Assembly (NCBI RefSeq): GCF_018100785.1
Contig: NZ_JAGJEC010000002.1
Location: 434,001-498,000, forward strand
Origin: Maribacter sp. MMG018
GTDB lineage: Bacteria; Bacteroidota; Bacteroidia; Flavobacteriales; Flavobacteriaceae
DNA length: 64,000 bases
Direction: 5' to 3'
In this document: in pieces, positions 1 to 10,000 of the stretch
Position numbering within the stretch: position 1 is the stretch's first letter
Layout of the letters: every line of letters starts with the position of its first letter
Program-made: the position numbers and the translations under genes
Notes under the pieces: generated by a model
Databases searched by the model: none
The model's input: only the letters and a program-made list of their open reading frames with translations
What the model was told of the DNA's origin: nothing

Positions 1-1332
1 GTCGTTATCAAAAGGGTCGGGTTGGGCAAATCCACTTTCGCATCCGCCAACTCCCTGCCATAGACCAAGAGGTATATAACCTTGGCGACTGTTACTGGGC
101 CCCATGTATGAGTAGCCATCTTGGCGGTTGCCATATACATTATAGGGTATTTGGTCGTCTACCGCAGCATGGTACATTTGGGCGATAGGGAGTACTATCC
201 GCTGAAAACTTTTACTATGGTTCAAGGTAATACTTGCGCAGCCATCATGTGCTACCATCATACGGTCTGCATTGGTGGGATCTAGCCAAATATCATGGTT
301 GTCTCCACCTGCAGGAAGTCTACTGAATGTTTTTCCCCCATCTGTGGAGGTGCTGAACCTTACACTTGCAAAATATAGCTCATTGGGATCTGCTGGGGAA
401 ACGGCCATTCGTGTATAGTAAGGCGCTCTTTCCGCAATATCATGGTTGCGTGACTGAAGAGTCCAAGTATTTCCAAAATCATCCGATCGGTATAGGGCAG
501 GACTGTCGATTTCGAAAAGGGCGTATACTATGTTGGGGTCTGAATGTGATATGGCTACCGCCGTTTTTCCTACGGGATTGTCTTTGCCGCCAGGAAGTCC
601 ATACTTGGAAAGGGCTTCCCAAGATTCGCCTCCATCGGTAGTTCTATAAACACCACCACCCGGTCCTCCGCTGTTAAGTCCCCAAGTATTTATGTGAATC
701 GACCACATACCTACTAGAAGCCTGTCAGGATTTTGAGGGTCAATGGCCATTTCGGCAGCGCCCGTATTTTCGTCTATAAAAAGAATTTGTTTCCATGTTT
801 TTCCGCCATTCGTAGTTTTATAGATTCCCCGTTCTTGCTGTGGCCCATAGGTGTGGCCCAAAGCAGCCGCGTAGACTATATCCGGATTGGTAGGGTGTAC
901 GATAACACGGCCTATTCTGCCCGTTTTTTCAAGACCCATATTTTTCCATGTTTTTCCGCCATCTTCAGATTTATAGATGCCGTCTCCCATGGCATGGGCA
1001 GGCCTGATTACAAATGTTTCGCCGGTACCTACCCAGATTATATTGGGGTCGGTAGGGGCAATGGCCAATGATCCTATAGAGGAAACATCTTGATCGTCAA
1101 AAATAGGATACCAAGAAATACCTCCGTCGGTGGTTTTCCATAATCCGCCGGAAGAGGCTCCGATATAATTGATCATAGGATCTCCGGGCACCCCTGCAAT
1201 GGCTATGGCCCTATTGCCTTCCGGACCAATAAAACGAAATTTCAAATCGTCGAATACGGTAGGGTCGGTTTGTGAGAAAGAGACAAAAAACAGTAAAATA
1301 AAGCAAGTGGTAAGGGCAGATTTAATTTTCAT
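1..1332 (-). CDS. BNR/Asp-box (sortilin-like) exported glycosyl-hydrolase-type protein, C-terminus cut by window edge
   Basis: Reading the minus strand from the ATG at 1332 gives 444 codons with no stop up to the window edge, so only the N-terminal part is present. Residues 1-21 form a signal peptide (hydrophobic run FILLFFVSFS then QTD). The rest is rich in Asp-box motifs: TTDGGISW near residue 67, SEDGGKTW, TTNGGKTW, TTDGGESW, SDDFGNTW and STDGGKTF. Such repeats build the beta-propeller of VPS10/sortilin-like 'WD40/YVTN/BNR repeat' proteins, which in Bacteroidota usually run to about 900-1,100 residues; that family size is general knowledge. The protein is predicted to be periplasmic or on the cell surface. 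The substrate is unknown, and the fold does not prove hydrolase activity. The gene is divergent from the hydroxylase at 1570. Confidence 0.88.
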   Translation of the reverse strand, partial: MKIKSALTTCFILLFFVSFSQTDPTVFDDLKFRFIGPEGNRAIAIAGVPGDPMINYIGASSGGLWKTTDGGISWYPIFDDQDVSSIGSLAIAPTDPNIIWVGTGETFVIRPAHAMGDGIYKSEDGGKTWKNMGLEKTGRIGRVIVHPTNPDIVYAAALGHTYGPQQERGIYKTTNGGKTWKQILFIDENTGAAEMAIDPQNPDRLLVGMWSIHINTWGLNSGGPGGGVYRTTDGGESWEALSKYGLPGGKDNPVGKTAVAISHSDPNIVYALFEIDSPALYRSDDFGNTWTLQSRNHDIAERAPYYTRMAVSPADPNELYFASVRFSTSTDGGKTFSRLPAGGDNHDIWLDPTNADRMMVAHDGCASITLNHSKSFQRIVLPIAQMYHAAVDDQIPYNVYGNRQDGYSYMGPSNSRQGYIPLGLWQGVGGCESGFAQPDPFDND

Positions 1333-1530
1333 TTTGTTAGGTTGTTGGTTGGTACTAAGGTTCAAGATATGAATACTGAAATATTTTTAAGACCTTTTTG
1401 TAATTTTTAATAATAATTGTGATAAAATGAGCTTTTAAAGCTTGTTATATAATAATTAGAGGTCTGGTTTGTGTATAATTTACTTGCATAAAAGGTGAAA
1501 ATCATGAAGGTTATCTAAAATTTTAGCAAA

Positions 1531-1538
1531 TAGATTTG
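1531..1538 (+). promoter_or_regulatory. Candidate -7 element (TAGATTTG) for the hydroxylase gene
   Basis: TAGATTTG fits the Bacteroidota -7 consensus TAnnTTTG and lies 31 nt before the ATG at 1570. No good TTG is found at the expected -33 distance, so the match is partial. Confidence 0.4.
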
Positions 1539-1569
1539 TAAATTGGAAAGGCGCATTTAAAATACCTAT

Positions 1570-2469
1570 ATGCAAATACCTGAAATACCTAACTTAATTC
1601 ATTACGCGATACCTTTTTTTGCGTTGACGGTTATTATAGAAGTGATACTTACCGTGAAGGTTAGAATGGAAGGCTATGATTTTAAAGATGCGGGAACATC
1701 CATTTTAATGGGATTGGGAAATGTCGCAATTGGCCTATTTACAAAAGCGATCACTTTAAGTCTTTTCTATGTGCTGTACAATTTTTATCATGTATTTACA
1801 ATCCCCTTTGTTTGGTGGTCTTGGTTGATACTATTATTTGCCGAGGACTTCTGTTACTATTGGTTTCATAGAATTAGTCATGAAAGTAGGTTCTTTTGGG
1901 CAAGCCATGTTGTACATCATTCATCCAAGAAGTATAATTTGAGCACCGCCTTAAGACAAACATGGTCCGGAGGCTTTTATACCTTTATTTTTTGGTTTCC
2001 GTTGATTCTTATAGGTTTTCATCCTATTATGGTTTTGGTACAAATGTCAGTTAGCTTAATTTATCAATATTGGATTCATACAGAGTTGATCCATAAAATG
2101 CCAAAATGGTTCGAAGCCATATTTAATACGCCCAGCCATCATAGGGTACACCATGCTACGAACCCACAATATTTAGATAGAAACCATGCAGGTATTTTTA
2201 TTATTTGGGATAGGATTTTTGGCACTTTTGAACCAGAAGTAGAAAAACCGGTATATGGTTTGGTAAAAGATATTGATACTTACAACCCTATAAAGATTGC
2301 CTTTTTGGAATGGTATACAATGTTCAAGGATTTTGTGACCTCTAAAACCTCCTTAACAAATAGGTTTAACTATTTAATTAAACCACCAGGTTGGAAACAC
2401 GATGGCAGCAGTGTTTTATCTTCCGATTTACGAAAACAATGGGAAGAAAAAAATAAAACGAATAGTTAA
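1570..2469 (+). CDS. Sterol desaturase / fatty acid hydroxylase superfamily membrane protein
   Basis: This 299-residue integral membrane protein carries the three histidine clusters of the di-iron fatty acid hydroxylase family: H100-x3-H104, H113-x2-HH117 and H190-H-x2-HH195, with H150/H155 in the following membrane loop. Hydrophobic segments lie at about 12-30, 45-75, 78-95 and 120-145. The spacing resembles bacterial relatives of alkylglycerol monooxygenase and C-5 sterol desaturase, which use oxygen and a di-iron centre to hydroxylate or desaturate lipid chains in the inner membrane. The true lipid substrate cannot be read from the sequence. The gene starts at an ATG with a candidate -7 element upstream, and its right-hand neighbour encodes another membrane protein. 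Confidence 0.85.
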   Translation: MQIPEIPNLIHYAIPFFALTVIIEVILTVKVRMEGYDFKDAGTSILMGLGNVAIGLFTKAITLSLFYVLYNFYHVFTIPFVWWSWLILLFAEDFCYYWFHRISHESRFFWASHVVHHSSKKYNLSTALRQTWSGGFYTFIFWFPLILIGFHPIMVLVQMSVSLIYQYWIHTELIHKMPKWFEAIFNTPSHHRVHHATNPQYLDRNHAGIFIIWDRIFGTFEPEVEKPVYGLVKDIDTYNPIKIAFLEWYTMFKDFVTSKTSLTNRFNYLIKPPGWKHDGSSVLSSDLRKQWEEKNKTNS

Positions 2470-2543
2470 TGGCAATTGTAGAATTTTAAAGGTGTGTATC
2501 TTCTAATTATACTTTCATCGTAACATTTACTTTGTTTAATCGT

Positions 2544-2562
2544 CTATTGATTATATCAATAG
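2544..2562. repeat. Inverted repeat just before the DUF998 gene
   Basis: CTATTGAT and ATCAATAG are perfect 8-bp arms around a 3-bp centre (TAT). The element ends 13 nt before the ATG at 2576, so it would lie in the leader or over the transcription start. It may be an operator or a short hairpin; no function is shown. Confidence 0.4.
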
Positions 2563-2575
2563 AACAAGACAAATT

Positions 2576-3208
2576 ATGAACAACAAAATAGTAGCCTATA
2601 TTGGAATACTTGGTGTAAGTTTATTCGGGTTAGCGGCTATTATCGGCCCATTATTAATAGAAGATTATAGTGTTGTCGGCCAATATATAAGTGAATCGTT
2701 CGCTTCTAATACCGAGTATGGAAGGTATCTACAATATTTCGGATATGTGCCAAGCGGTATTCTAACTACTATTTTTTGTTTGAATGCGTTCAAATATCTA
2801 CCTAGTTCTAAGCTTGTTACGGCTGGATTTATTGGATTGGCAATTTTTTATGGTCTGGGAACTATACTGGTAGGGTTGTTTCCGTGTGATGAAGGTTGCA
2901 ACGTAGAATTGATAGATCCAAGTATGGCACAGCTTATACATAATGCGGTCGCTGGCCTTACCTATATTTTTGTTCCTATAAGTATAATAGGCATTGGTCT
3001 CGGATTAAAAAGAGCCAAATATATTGGCCGTTTATCACAAATAGCTATTACCGTGGGTATTGTGAGCGTGGTTTGTATCTTTTTATTGTTTTTCGACCCT
3101 CAGTCGGCTTACAGGGGGCTTTTGCAGCGAATTATAGAAGCTTCTTTTATCTTCTGGATAATTACATGCGCGATAAACATAAAAAAGAGAGGTTATAAGA
3201 ATATTTAG
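2576..3208 (+). CDS. DUF998 family membrane protein
   Basis: This 210-residue protein is almost entirely hydrophobic, with about six membrane segments (near 5-27, 52-72, 80-102, 120-145, 155-173 and 183-200). The GLFPCDEGC stretch near residue 100 and the following IHN motif are typical of the DUF998 family. The family has no settled biochemical role. It ends 32 bp from the convergent amidohydrolase gene. A near-perfect inverted repeat directly precedes the start codon and may control it. Confidence 0.7.
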   Translation: MNNKIVAYIGILGVSLFGLAAIIGPLLIEDYSVVGQYISESFASNTEYGRYLQYFGYVPSGILTTIFCLNAFKYLPSSKLVTAGFIGLAIFYGLGTILVGLFPCDEGCNVELIDPSMAQLIHNAVAGLTYIFVPISIIGIGLGLKRAKYIGRLSQIAITVGIVSVVCIFLLFFDPQSAYRGLLQRIIEASFIFWIITCAINIKKRGYKNI

Positions 3209-3240
3209 GTATCTAGCATAAAATAGCTACGGGGCAATTG

Positions 3241-4485
3241 TTATTTCTTGTAAACAACTCCGTCTTTCATCACGAAAGAGACACTTTTCATGTTTTTTAT
3301 ATCCTTTACGGGATTTCCTTTAATGGCGATAATATCTGCTAAAAATCCTTTTTCAAGCTTGCCTAACTGGGTTAAGTGAAACATTTTAGCATTGTCCGAA
3401 GTGGCCGATTTTAAAACATCGATAGGTTTCATCCCATATTCCACCATGAGCTCCATCTCTCGATAATTTTCGCCGTGGGGAAACACACCTACATCACCAC
3501 CAAAAACAATCTGCACACCAGATTCTAGGGCAGCTTTAAAGGAAGTACGTTTCTGTTGAATACGTTCAGGTTCTGGATCGGTAGCTTTGTTCCATCCGCG
3601 ATATTGGGTAATGGCATCGCCAGCGGCAAGGGTGGGGCAGAAGCCGATTCCTTTCTCTTTCATAGTCTTGAAAATTTCAAGAGTGCCGCCGTCACCATGT
3701 TCGATGGTTTCAACACCACCCGCAATAGCCCTTTTCATGCCTTCTGCAGTGCCTGCATGTGCGACAACATACTTACCTGCACTTTTTGCGGTGGAGACCA
3801 TAACATCAATTTCTTCCTGTAAAAATGTAGGTTGAGAATCTGCACCAGGTGTCCAACGGTAATCGGCATATATTTTAATGAGGTCGGCCCCGTTTCCCAT
3901 CTGTCTACGAACGGTTTCTATACATTGGTCAACACCACTGGCCGCCTCTGCACCTAAGGGAACTGTAACGCCGTCATGAAAACCTTTGGGGCCGTAGGCA
4001 CCGGTTGCCACGATGGCCGGTCCGGCGACCAAAAGCCTAGGTCCTATGATTATACCATCATCAATGGTCTTTTTTACATAAACATCTGTATAGCCTGCAC
4101 CTTCGGCACCTAAATCTCTCATGGTGGTTATGCCTGCCATCAGCGATTTTTTCACATGTACAGAAGCACGTATGGCACGTTCAACAGGAGATTCTTTTAA
4201 TACCTGATCGTTCCATTCCGTTTCATTGTAAGGGTGTAACAATATATGCGAATGCCCTTCTATAATGCCCGGCATTAGTGTGGTGCCATTTAAATTTATT
4301 TCTGTTGTGTTGCTTGGTTTTTTTAGACCGTTGAGGTTTCCTGTATAGGTAATTCGGTTATTTTCTACTAATACCACCCAATTTTCATGAAGTTCGGTAC
4401 CGTCGAATACTCTGTCGGGTACTAAAAGTGTTTGGGCGGAGCTTATGAAAATCGAGAATAAACAGAAAAGAGAAATAGGTTTCAT
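3241..4485 (-). CDS. Exported amidohydrolase family protein (imidazolonepropionase-like)
   Basis: The 414-residue protein begins with a cleavable signal peptide (residues 1-18, ending SSAQ). The amidohydrolase barrel is complete: H78-x-H80, K204 (the bridging lysine, in DLIKIY), H243 (VAHAG), H263 (IEHGDG) and D331 (FGGDVG). These are the metal ligands and catalytic aspartate of binuclear enzymes of this superfamily, a group that includes Xaa-Pro and Xaa-Arg/Lys dipeptidases and imidazolonepropionases. Export and the neighbouring peptidase-like gene suggest hydrolysis of a dipeptide or cyclic amide in the periplasm. It follows the second amidohydrolase by 11 bp on the same strand, so the two are probably one transcript. 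Confidence 0.85.
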   Translation of the reverse strand: MKPISLFCLFSIFISSAQTLLVPDRVFDGTELHENWVVLVENNRITYTGNLNGLKKPSNTTEINLNGTTLMPGIIEGHSHILLHPYNETEWNDQVLKESPVERAIRASVHVKKSLMAGITTMRDLGAEGAGYTDVYVKKTIDDGIIIGPRLLVAGPAIVATGAYGPKGFHDGVTVPLGAEAASGVDQCIETVRRQMGNGADLIKIYADYRWTPGADSQPTFLQEEIDVMVSTAKSAGKYVVAHAGTAEGMKRAIAGGVETIEHGDGGTLEIFKTMKEKGIGFCPTLAAGDAITQYRGWNKATDPEPERIQQKRTSFKAALESGVQIVFGGDVGVFPHGENYREMELMVEYGMKPIDVLKSATSDNAKMFHLTQLGKLEKGFLADIIAIKGNPVKDIKNMKSVSFVMKDGVVYKK

Positions 4486-4496
4486 ACTACTGGTTG

Positions 4497-5927
4497 TTAG
4501 TTTGTAAGGGTAGATTTTAAAAGGTCGTCCAAGTCTTCTTTGGTGTATGGTTTTCCTTTTTTCAAGACCATAAAGATATCCTTGGTACTTTTAATGTCTT
4601 CTAAAGGGTTACTGTTAAGGAGGACCATATCGGCTATTTTACCTTTGGTGATAGTACCGTAATCACTATCCTTTTTTAGAAATTTAGCCCCGTTATAAGT
4701 AGAGGTCCGCAAGGCATCTAGTGGAGAAATACCGGCGGCTACCATAGCCTCCATCTCTTTGTGTAAAGAAATACCAGGGTAAGTATAACTGTTAAAAGCG
4801 CCACTATCCGAACCGGCCAACAGAGAAACTCCATTTTTATTTAGTGTATGGGCGAGTTGTCCAAAAAAACGATCTAGGGCTTTGCGGTCGGCGACTTGTT
4901 TTTCCGATGCGTTTTTTACACGGTCTATTCTGCCCTTATATGTTTTTTGAATCCCAAGCGACATATATTGCAAATAGGGATCGGTAGAATGGTCCACTTC
5001 GTCCAAATAGCTTAAGACCCTGCCAATATGCAGCGTTGGTACCACAAAGACATTGTGCTTTTTTAAATTGGCAAAAGTTTTCATGGCCGTGGTGTCTGAG
5101 TAGGTAGATTGTAATAAGGGCATGGCATCCCAAAAACCAATTTCTTTGCTTACTAGTTGTTCCGTTATTTCTTCTTCATCGGAAGAACAGCCTTTCATGA
5201 TATAATACAAATGTTCTATTGCATCAATGCCCGCATCAATGGTGGCATCGAGTTCTAGGGTAAATGGCATGTGGCCAGAAGTGATAAGATCTCTTTTGTC
5301 GGCTTCTTTAATTGTTTTTAGGTAATTGTCCCCAGAAATTCGACTGTCGTAAAGTTTAACGAAATCTACTGGTATCGCTTGTAAAGAATCTAATGCGTTA
5401 ACAATGTCTGTGTCGTTTTCTACTTCTAGTGAACCGGCCCATGTAGCACCGGGACCATCAATTTTTGGTCCAGAGGTAAAGATGGTAGGACCTATCAAAT
5501 CATTGTTTTCAATAGCTGTTTTCCATTCCATAATAGAAGAGGTTAAGTCACCGCCCGCTTCACGTACCGTTGTGATACCATTGGCCATAAACAGTTTTAG
5601 AAAGTTCTTATTAGCTGAGATTAAAGAATCTCCGCCCCTAAAATGTACATGGTTGTCCCAAAAACCCGGTAGTACATATTTACCCGAACCATCAATAATA
5701 CGGTTCGCCTTAGGTTCTGTATTGTCTCCCGTAGGGTCAATTTTGGCAACGCGATCACCGTTTAGGTAAATATCCATATTATTGACCTTGCCTGTTTCCA
5801 GATCAATGAGATGTACGTTCTGTATGGCTATATCGTACAAAATTTGAGGTTCCGATTTGCATGATATCAAAGTTGAAATCAATAATAAGCTAAGACAAAA
5901 CTGTCTGAATTCTTTGGTAATTGACAT
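4497..5927 (-). CDS. Amidohydrolase family lipoprotein
   Basis: The 476-residue protein starts with a lipoprotein signal; the lipobox ends at C23 (LISCKS). Barrel motifs are H93-x-H95 (DNHVHF), K191 (VDFVKLYD), H219 (TSGHMP), H239 (IEHLYY) and a late Asp in AGSDSGAF, matching metal-dependent amidohydrolases. It is the promoter-proximal gene of a two-gene run with the amidohydrolase at 3241-4485, but the two enzymes differ in export route: this one is lipid-anchored and the other is a free exported protein. The substrate is not evident; peptidase or amidase action on small peptides is the likeliest inference. Confidence 0.84.
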   Translation of the reverse strand: MSITKEFRQFCLSLLLISTLISCKSEPQILYDIAIQNVHLIDLETGKVNNMDIYLNGDRVAKIDPTGDNTEPKANRIIDGSGKYVLPGFWDNHVHFRGGDSLISANKNFLKLFMANGITTVREAGGDLTSSIMEWKTAIENNDLIGPTIFTSGPKIDGPGATWAGSLEVENDTDIVNALDSLQAIPVDFVKLYDSRISGDNYLKTIKEADKRDLITSGHMPFTLELDATIDAGIDAIEHLYYIMKGCSSDEEEITEQLVSKEIGFWDAMPLLQSTYSDTTAMKTFANLKKHNVFVVPTLHIGRVLSYLDEVDHSTDPYLQYMSLGIQKTYKGRIDRVKNASEKQVADRKALDRFFGQLAHTLNKNGVSLLAGSDSGAFNSYTYPGISLHKEMEAMVAAGISPLDALRTSTYNGAKFLKKDSDYGTITKGKIADMVLLNSNPLEDIKSTKDIFMVLKKGKPYTKEDLDDLLKSTLTN

Positions 5928-5960
5928 TTTATGCGAGTTTGACTAGAAAGGTAAAAATAA

Positions 5961-6740
5961 TTACCTATTCAACATTTGCCTAATCGCAATAAAAACAAAT
6001 ATCATAAGACTATTAAGTATAAAGTAGGGAATTATGAATTCCTTTATTTCTAAAACCAGAAAAAAACCGATGATCAATAGTTGAAAGCCAAGCCCAAAAC
6101 ACGAAACGGCTGTCATTAACCAATTGGGCAACCTATCTTCTGTATGGGCATTCTTGTCAAGACTATATATAACACGGTCATAGGGGCCATAACAAAGCGT
6201 GTAAATATGATATAACATCTTTACTGTGCTCTGTTCCTCATTTTTAAAAGCAATGGGGATTTTGTTTTCAAAAACCTGGGTCGTAGTATCCCCTTTGTAC
6301 CGGTTTCTTAAAATTGCGTAGTAATAATTATAGAGCGTTCCCTGTAATTCTAATCCGATAAAGGCCAATATGGCATAGAAAAAGCCGTTTTCGGTTATAT
6401 GCCAGATAGATAATATGATGAGCAGGTTCAGAATAAAATCAGAAATGGAATCTAGATAACGCCCTGTATAGGAAGGGGTATTCTTAATTCTGGCCAGTTC
6501 ACCATCGGCTGCATCTAAAATCGATTTTAAAAGCAAAAAGAACAGTGCGGCCCAATAGTATTCGTATAAAATAAAACCAACGGCAATAAGACCGCTTGCC
6601 ACAAAACCCAATGTTATATGAATGGGGGTATAGGAAGTATGTTTTAAAGACTGTGCTATTAGTACCCCCATGGGTCTTCCATAATCGGACAAATCAAAAA
6701 ACTGATGCTTTTTCGGTAGTTTAGGCATTGGTTGTACCAT
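5961..6740 (-). CDS. CDP-alcohol phosphatidyltransferase family membrane protein
   Basis: The diagnostic motif D-x2-D-G-x2-A-R-x8-G-x3-D-x3-D is perfect: D76, D79, G80, A83, R84, G93, D97 and D101 in this 259-residue protein. Family members move a phospho-alcohol group from a CDP-alcohol onto a second alcohol in the inner membrane, as in phospholipid head-group synthesis. About six hydrophobic segments surround the motif. I chose the ATG at 6740 over a TTG two codons upstream; a further ATG four codons downstream is also possible. The acceptor and the CDP-alcohol cannot be read from the sequence. It lies 33 bp upstream of the amidohydrolase pair on the same strand. Confidence 0.85.
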   Translation of the reverse strand: MVQPMPKLPKKHQFFDLSDYGRPMGVLIAQSLKHTSYTPIHITLGFVASGLIAVGFILYEYYWAALFFLLLKSILDAADGELARIKNTPSYTGRYLDSISDFILNLLIILSIWHITENGFFYAILAFIGLELQGTLYNYYYAILRNRYKGDTTTQVFENKIPIAFKNEEQSTVKMLYHIYTLCYGPYDRVIYSLDKNAHTEDRLPNWLMTAVSCFGLGFQLLIIGFFLVLEIKEFIIPYFILNSLMIFVFIAIRQMLNR

Positions 6741-7055
6741 ACCCAAATATTGCCCAATAACGAAGACACGCTAGCTTGGTTTTTTTTGGATAAGGGCTTT
6801 AAAAATACGATAAAAACGACAATGTCATATAAATTGCTAAATATGGATATTGATTATCAGATAGATAATTTTTTTAGCAGTTGTCATAGCAGAATAATTG
6901 AGCGATAAAAGATTCTGTGATAAAATGCAATTGACATTATGTTTGATGTTAAATTATGATTTTAAAGATAATATGGCCATAAATAAATTTAATGTGCAAT
7001 TTTTAATTGTTACATTTAGCAATTCTAAAATCAACTAATCAACAAATTTTTAAGT
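6741..7055. other. Divergent intergenic region, no gene seen
   Basis: This AT-rich stretch of about 315 bp separates the phosphatidyltransferase from the large ThuA-PQQ lipoprotein and must hold both promoters. TACATTTA near 7012 differs from the -7 consensus only in its last base. No RNA gene or small coding frame is convincing. Confidence 0.5.
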
Positions 7056-10000
7056 ATGAAGAAAATTTTTATAGCACTGCTTTTGGGCTTTGCACTTGTT
7101 ATTGTCTCATGTGGTGGCAATAAACGGGATGGCGAACCTAAGGTATTAGTGTTTTCAAAAACCATGGGATTTAAACATGCATCGATTCCTGCAGGAATTG
7201 CGGCAATTCAAAAGTTGGGCAAAGAAAATGGGTTTGCTGTAGATACAACAAAGAATGCCGAATTGTTTACCGATGAAAATCTAAAACAATATTCCGCTGT
7301 AATTTTCATGAGTACTACCGGAAATGTTTTGGACCAATATCAAGAAGCCGCCTTTGAACGTTATATCCAAGCCGGTGGAGGCTATGTTGGTGTACATGCC
7401 GCTGCCGATACAGAATACGATTGGGGTTGGTACAACGATTTGGCGGGCGCACAATTTTTAAGCCACCCAAGTGGAACGCCAACGGCCGACTTTATTATAA
7501 AGGACAAAAATTTTATAGCGACCGAGTTTTTTACGGATACGGTATGGAACAGAACGGATGAGCTGTACAACTATAAAAATATAAATCCGGAGGTTAATGT
7601 TTTAATGACCTTGGACGAATCTTCATATGAAGGAGGAGAGAACGGTGATTTTCATCCAATAGCTTGGTATCACGAATTTGATGGAGGTCGTGCATTTTAC
7701 ACAGGTGGTGGCCATACCGATGAAAGTTTTTCGGAAGAGTTGTTCTTAAAACATCTTTTAGGGGGCATTAAGTATGCCATTGGCGATAATTTAAAATTAG
7801 ACTATTCCAAAGTAACTTCACAGATACCTCCAGATGCGGACCGTTTTTCTAAAGTAGTATTGTCCGAAGGTCAATTTTTTGAACCTACCGAGATGACGGT
7901 ATTGCCCAACGGTGATGTTTTGGTGGCCCAAAGAAGGGGAGAGGTAATGCTCTATAACAACGAAACACAAAAGTTAACTGAAGTCGCAAAATTGGATGTG
8001 TATTGGAAGACACTTGAGACTCCGGGAGTTAACGCGGAAGAGGGACTTATGGGATTGCAGAAAGACCCCGATTATGCCAATAACCATTGGGTCTATCTGT
8101 ACTATGCCCCAACAGGTGATAAATGGGTAAATAGATTATCTCGATTTAAATACCAAGACGGTAATTTTGATTTATCTTCTGAGCAGGTAATACTTGAAGT
8201 AGATTCTCAGAGAGAAATATGTTGCCATACGGGTGGTTCTATTGCATTTGGCCCCGACAATTTACTTTACCTGTCCACAGGCGATAACTCAACACCTTTT
8301 AACGAGGAAGGTGAAAAGTATGTCAATAATGGTTTTGCTCCTTTGAACGATACCCCTGGGCATGAGCAATATGATGCCCGTAGAAGTTCGGGTAATACCA
8401 ATGACCTTCGTGGTAAAATACTAAGGATCAAGGTAAATGAAGATGGTAGTTACGATATACCTGAGGGCAATTTGTTTCCGGTAGGCACCGAAAAAACAAG
8501 ACCTGAAATATATACAATGGGGCACAGAAACCCTTACAGGATATCTGTGGATATTAAAAGAGGATATGTATATTGGGGAGATGTTGGTCCGGATGCCAGA
8601 GCGGATAGTTTAGGTACCAGAGGCCCTAGGGGTTATGATGAAATGAATCAGGCACGGGAGGCCGGTAACTTTGGTTGGCCATTGTTTATCGGTGATAATT
8701 ATGCCTATCATGAATATAATTATGAAACAGGGGAAAGTGGACCCACTTTTGACCCGGAAAAACCTATAAATAACTCTAGAAATAATACGGGACTGACGGA
8801 GCTGCCACCGGCAAAACCAGCGTATATATACTATCCGTACGATGAGTCCCAAGCTTTTCCGCAAACGGCTACAGGAGGTAGAAATGCCATGGCGGGGCCG
8901 ACCTATTATTCAGATTTATATGAAGGTGACGAGAAATTGCCCAGTTATTACGATGGTAAAGTCATTATTTATGATTGGATGCGTGGCTGGATGTTCGCCG
9001 TTCACTTAAACGATGATGGAACCTTTAGCAAAATGGAACCTTTTGCTCCAGAGGTGAAGTTGAACAACCTAATAGATATGGAAGTTGGTCCAAAAGGTAA
9101 AATATATCTGTTGGAGTATGGAAGCGGTTGGTTCTCACAAAATGAAAACTCCGCTTTGGGTTATATTGAGTATAATGGAGGAAACAGACCTCCCGTTATC
9201 GATAACCTGACCGTAGATGAAACGGCCGGAAAACTTCCATTATCGATCAATGCCCAAGTAGAGGCTGTTGACCGTGAAGGGGATGCCGTAAAATATATAT
9301 GGGATTTTGGTAATGGTGAAACAAAAGAGACAGCAGAACCAAGTATAAGCTATACCTATACAGATGCCGGTGCCTATAAATTGAATGTGACCGCAATGGA
9401 CGACAAGGGTGCTTCGGCAGTTAGCCCGAGTACAAGTGTAGTTGCAGGAAACTCTAGACCAGAGGTTACCATTAATCTAAAAGGAGGAAAACCTGCTTTT
9501 TACCTACCGGGACAAAAAATACCTTATGAGGTAAGCGTAAGCGATCCCGATGGTACCCAGATAGATGAGGATAATATATTTGTTAGTGTAGATTATTTGG
9601 AAGGAATGGATAAGGTGGCCATGAATATGGGGCACCAGCAAGTTTCTGCGGCGGTAACAGGTAAAGCATTGACACAAACAATGGATTGTAAAACATGCCA
9701 CAAAGAAGCGGAAGCCTCCATTGGACCAAATTATATGGATGTATCTAAAAAGTACAAAGAACAAAAAGATGCGTTGGAATATCTTCAAAAGAAAATTGTC
9801 GCCGGAGGAAGTGGTGTTTGGGGAGAGGTGATGATGCCTGCCCATCCAAAAGTCACTTCTGACGAATCAAGACAAATAGCTTTATACATTCTTTCATTGG
9901 CAGGAGACCAAAAAGAGGAAAAATCATTACCGGTCAAAGGGGTTATTACTGCAGCGCAGTCGGCTCCAGGAAATATGTTGGTCATCACAGCCAGTTATAC

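Noticed and set aside
366..1372. Plus-strand open frames opposite the BNR-repeat gene
   Set aside because: The minus-strand frame from 1332 to the window edge is open, has a signal peptide and six Asp boxes; the plus-strand frames are its shadow.
9687..9701. CxxCH in the large lipoprotein as a chance match
   Set aside because: I considered chance, but the motif is followed by helices and a YILSLAGD ending typical of small cytochrome c domains, so I kept it as a haem site.
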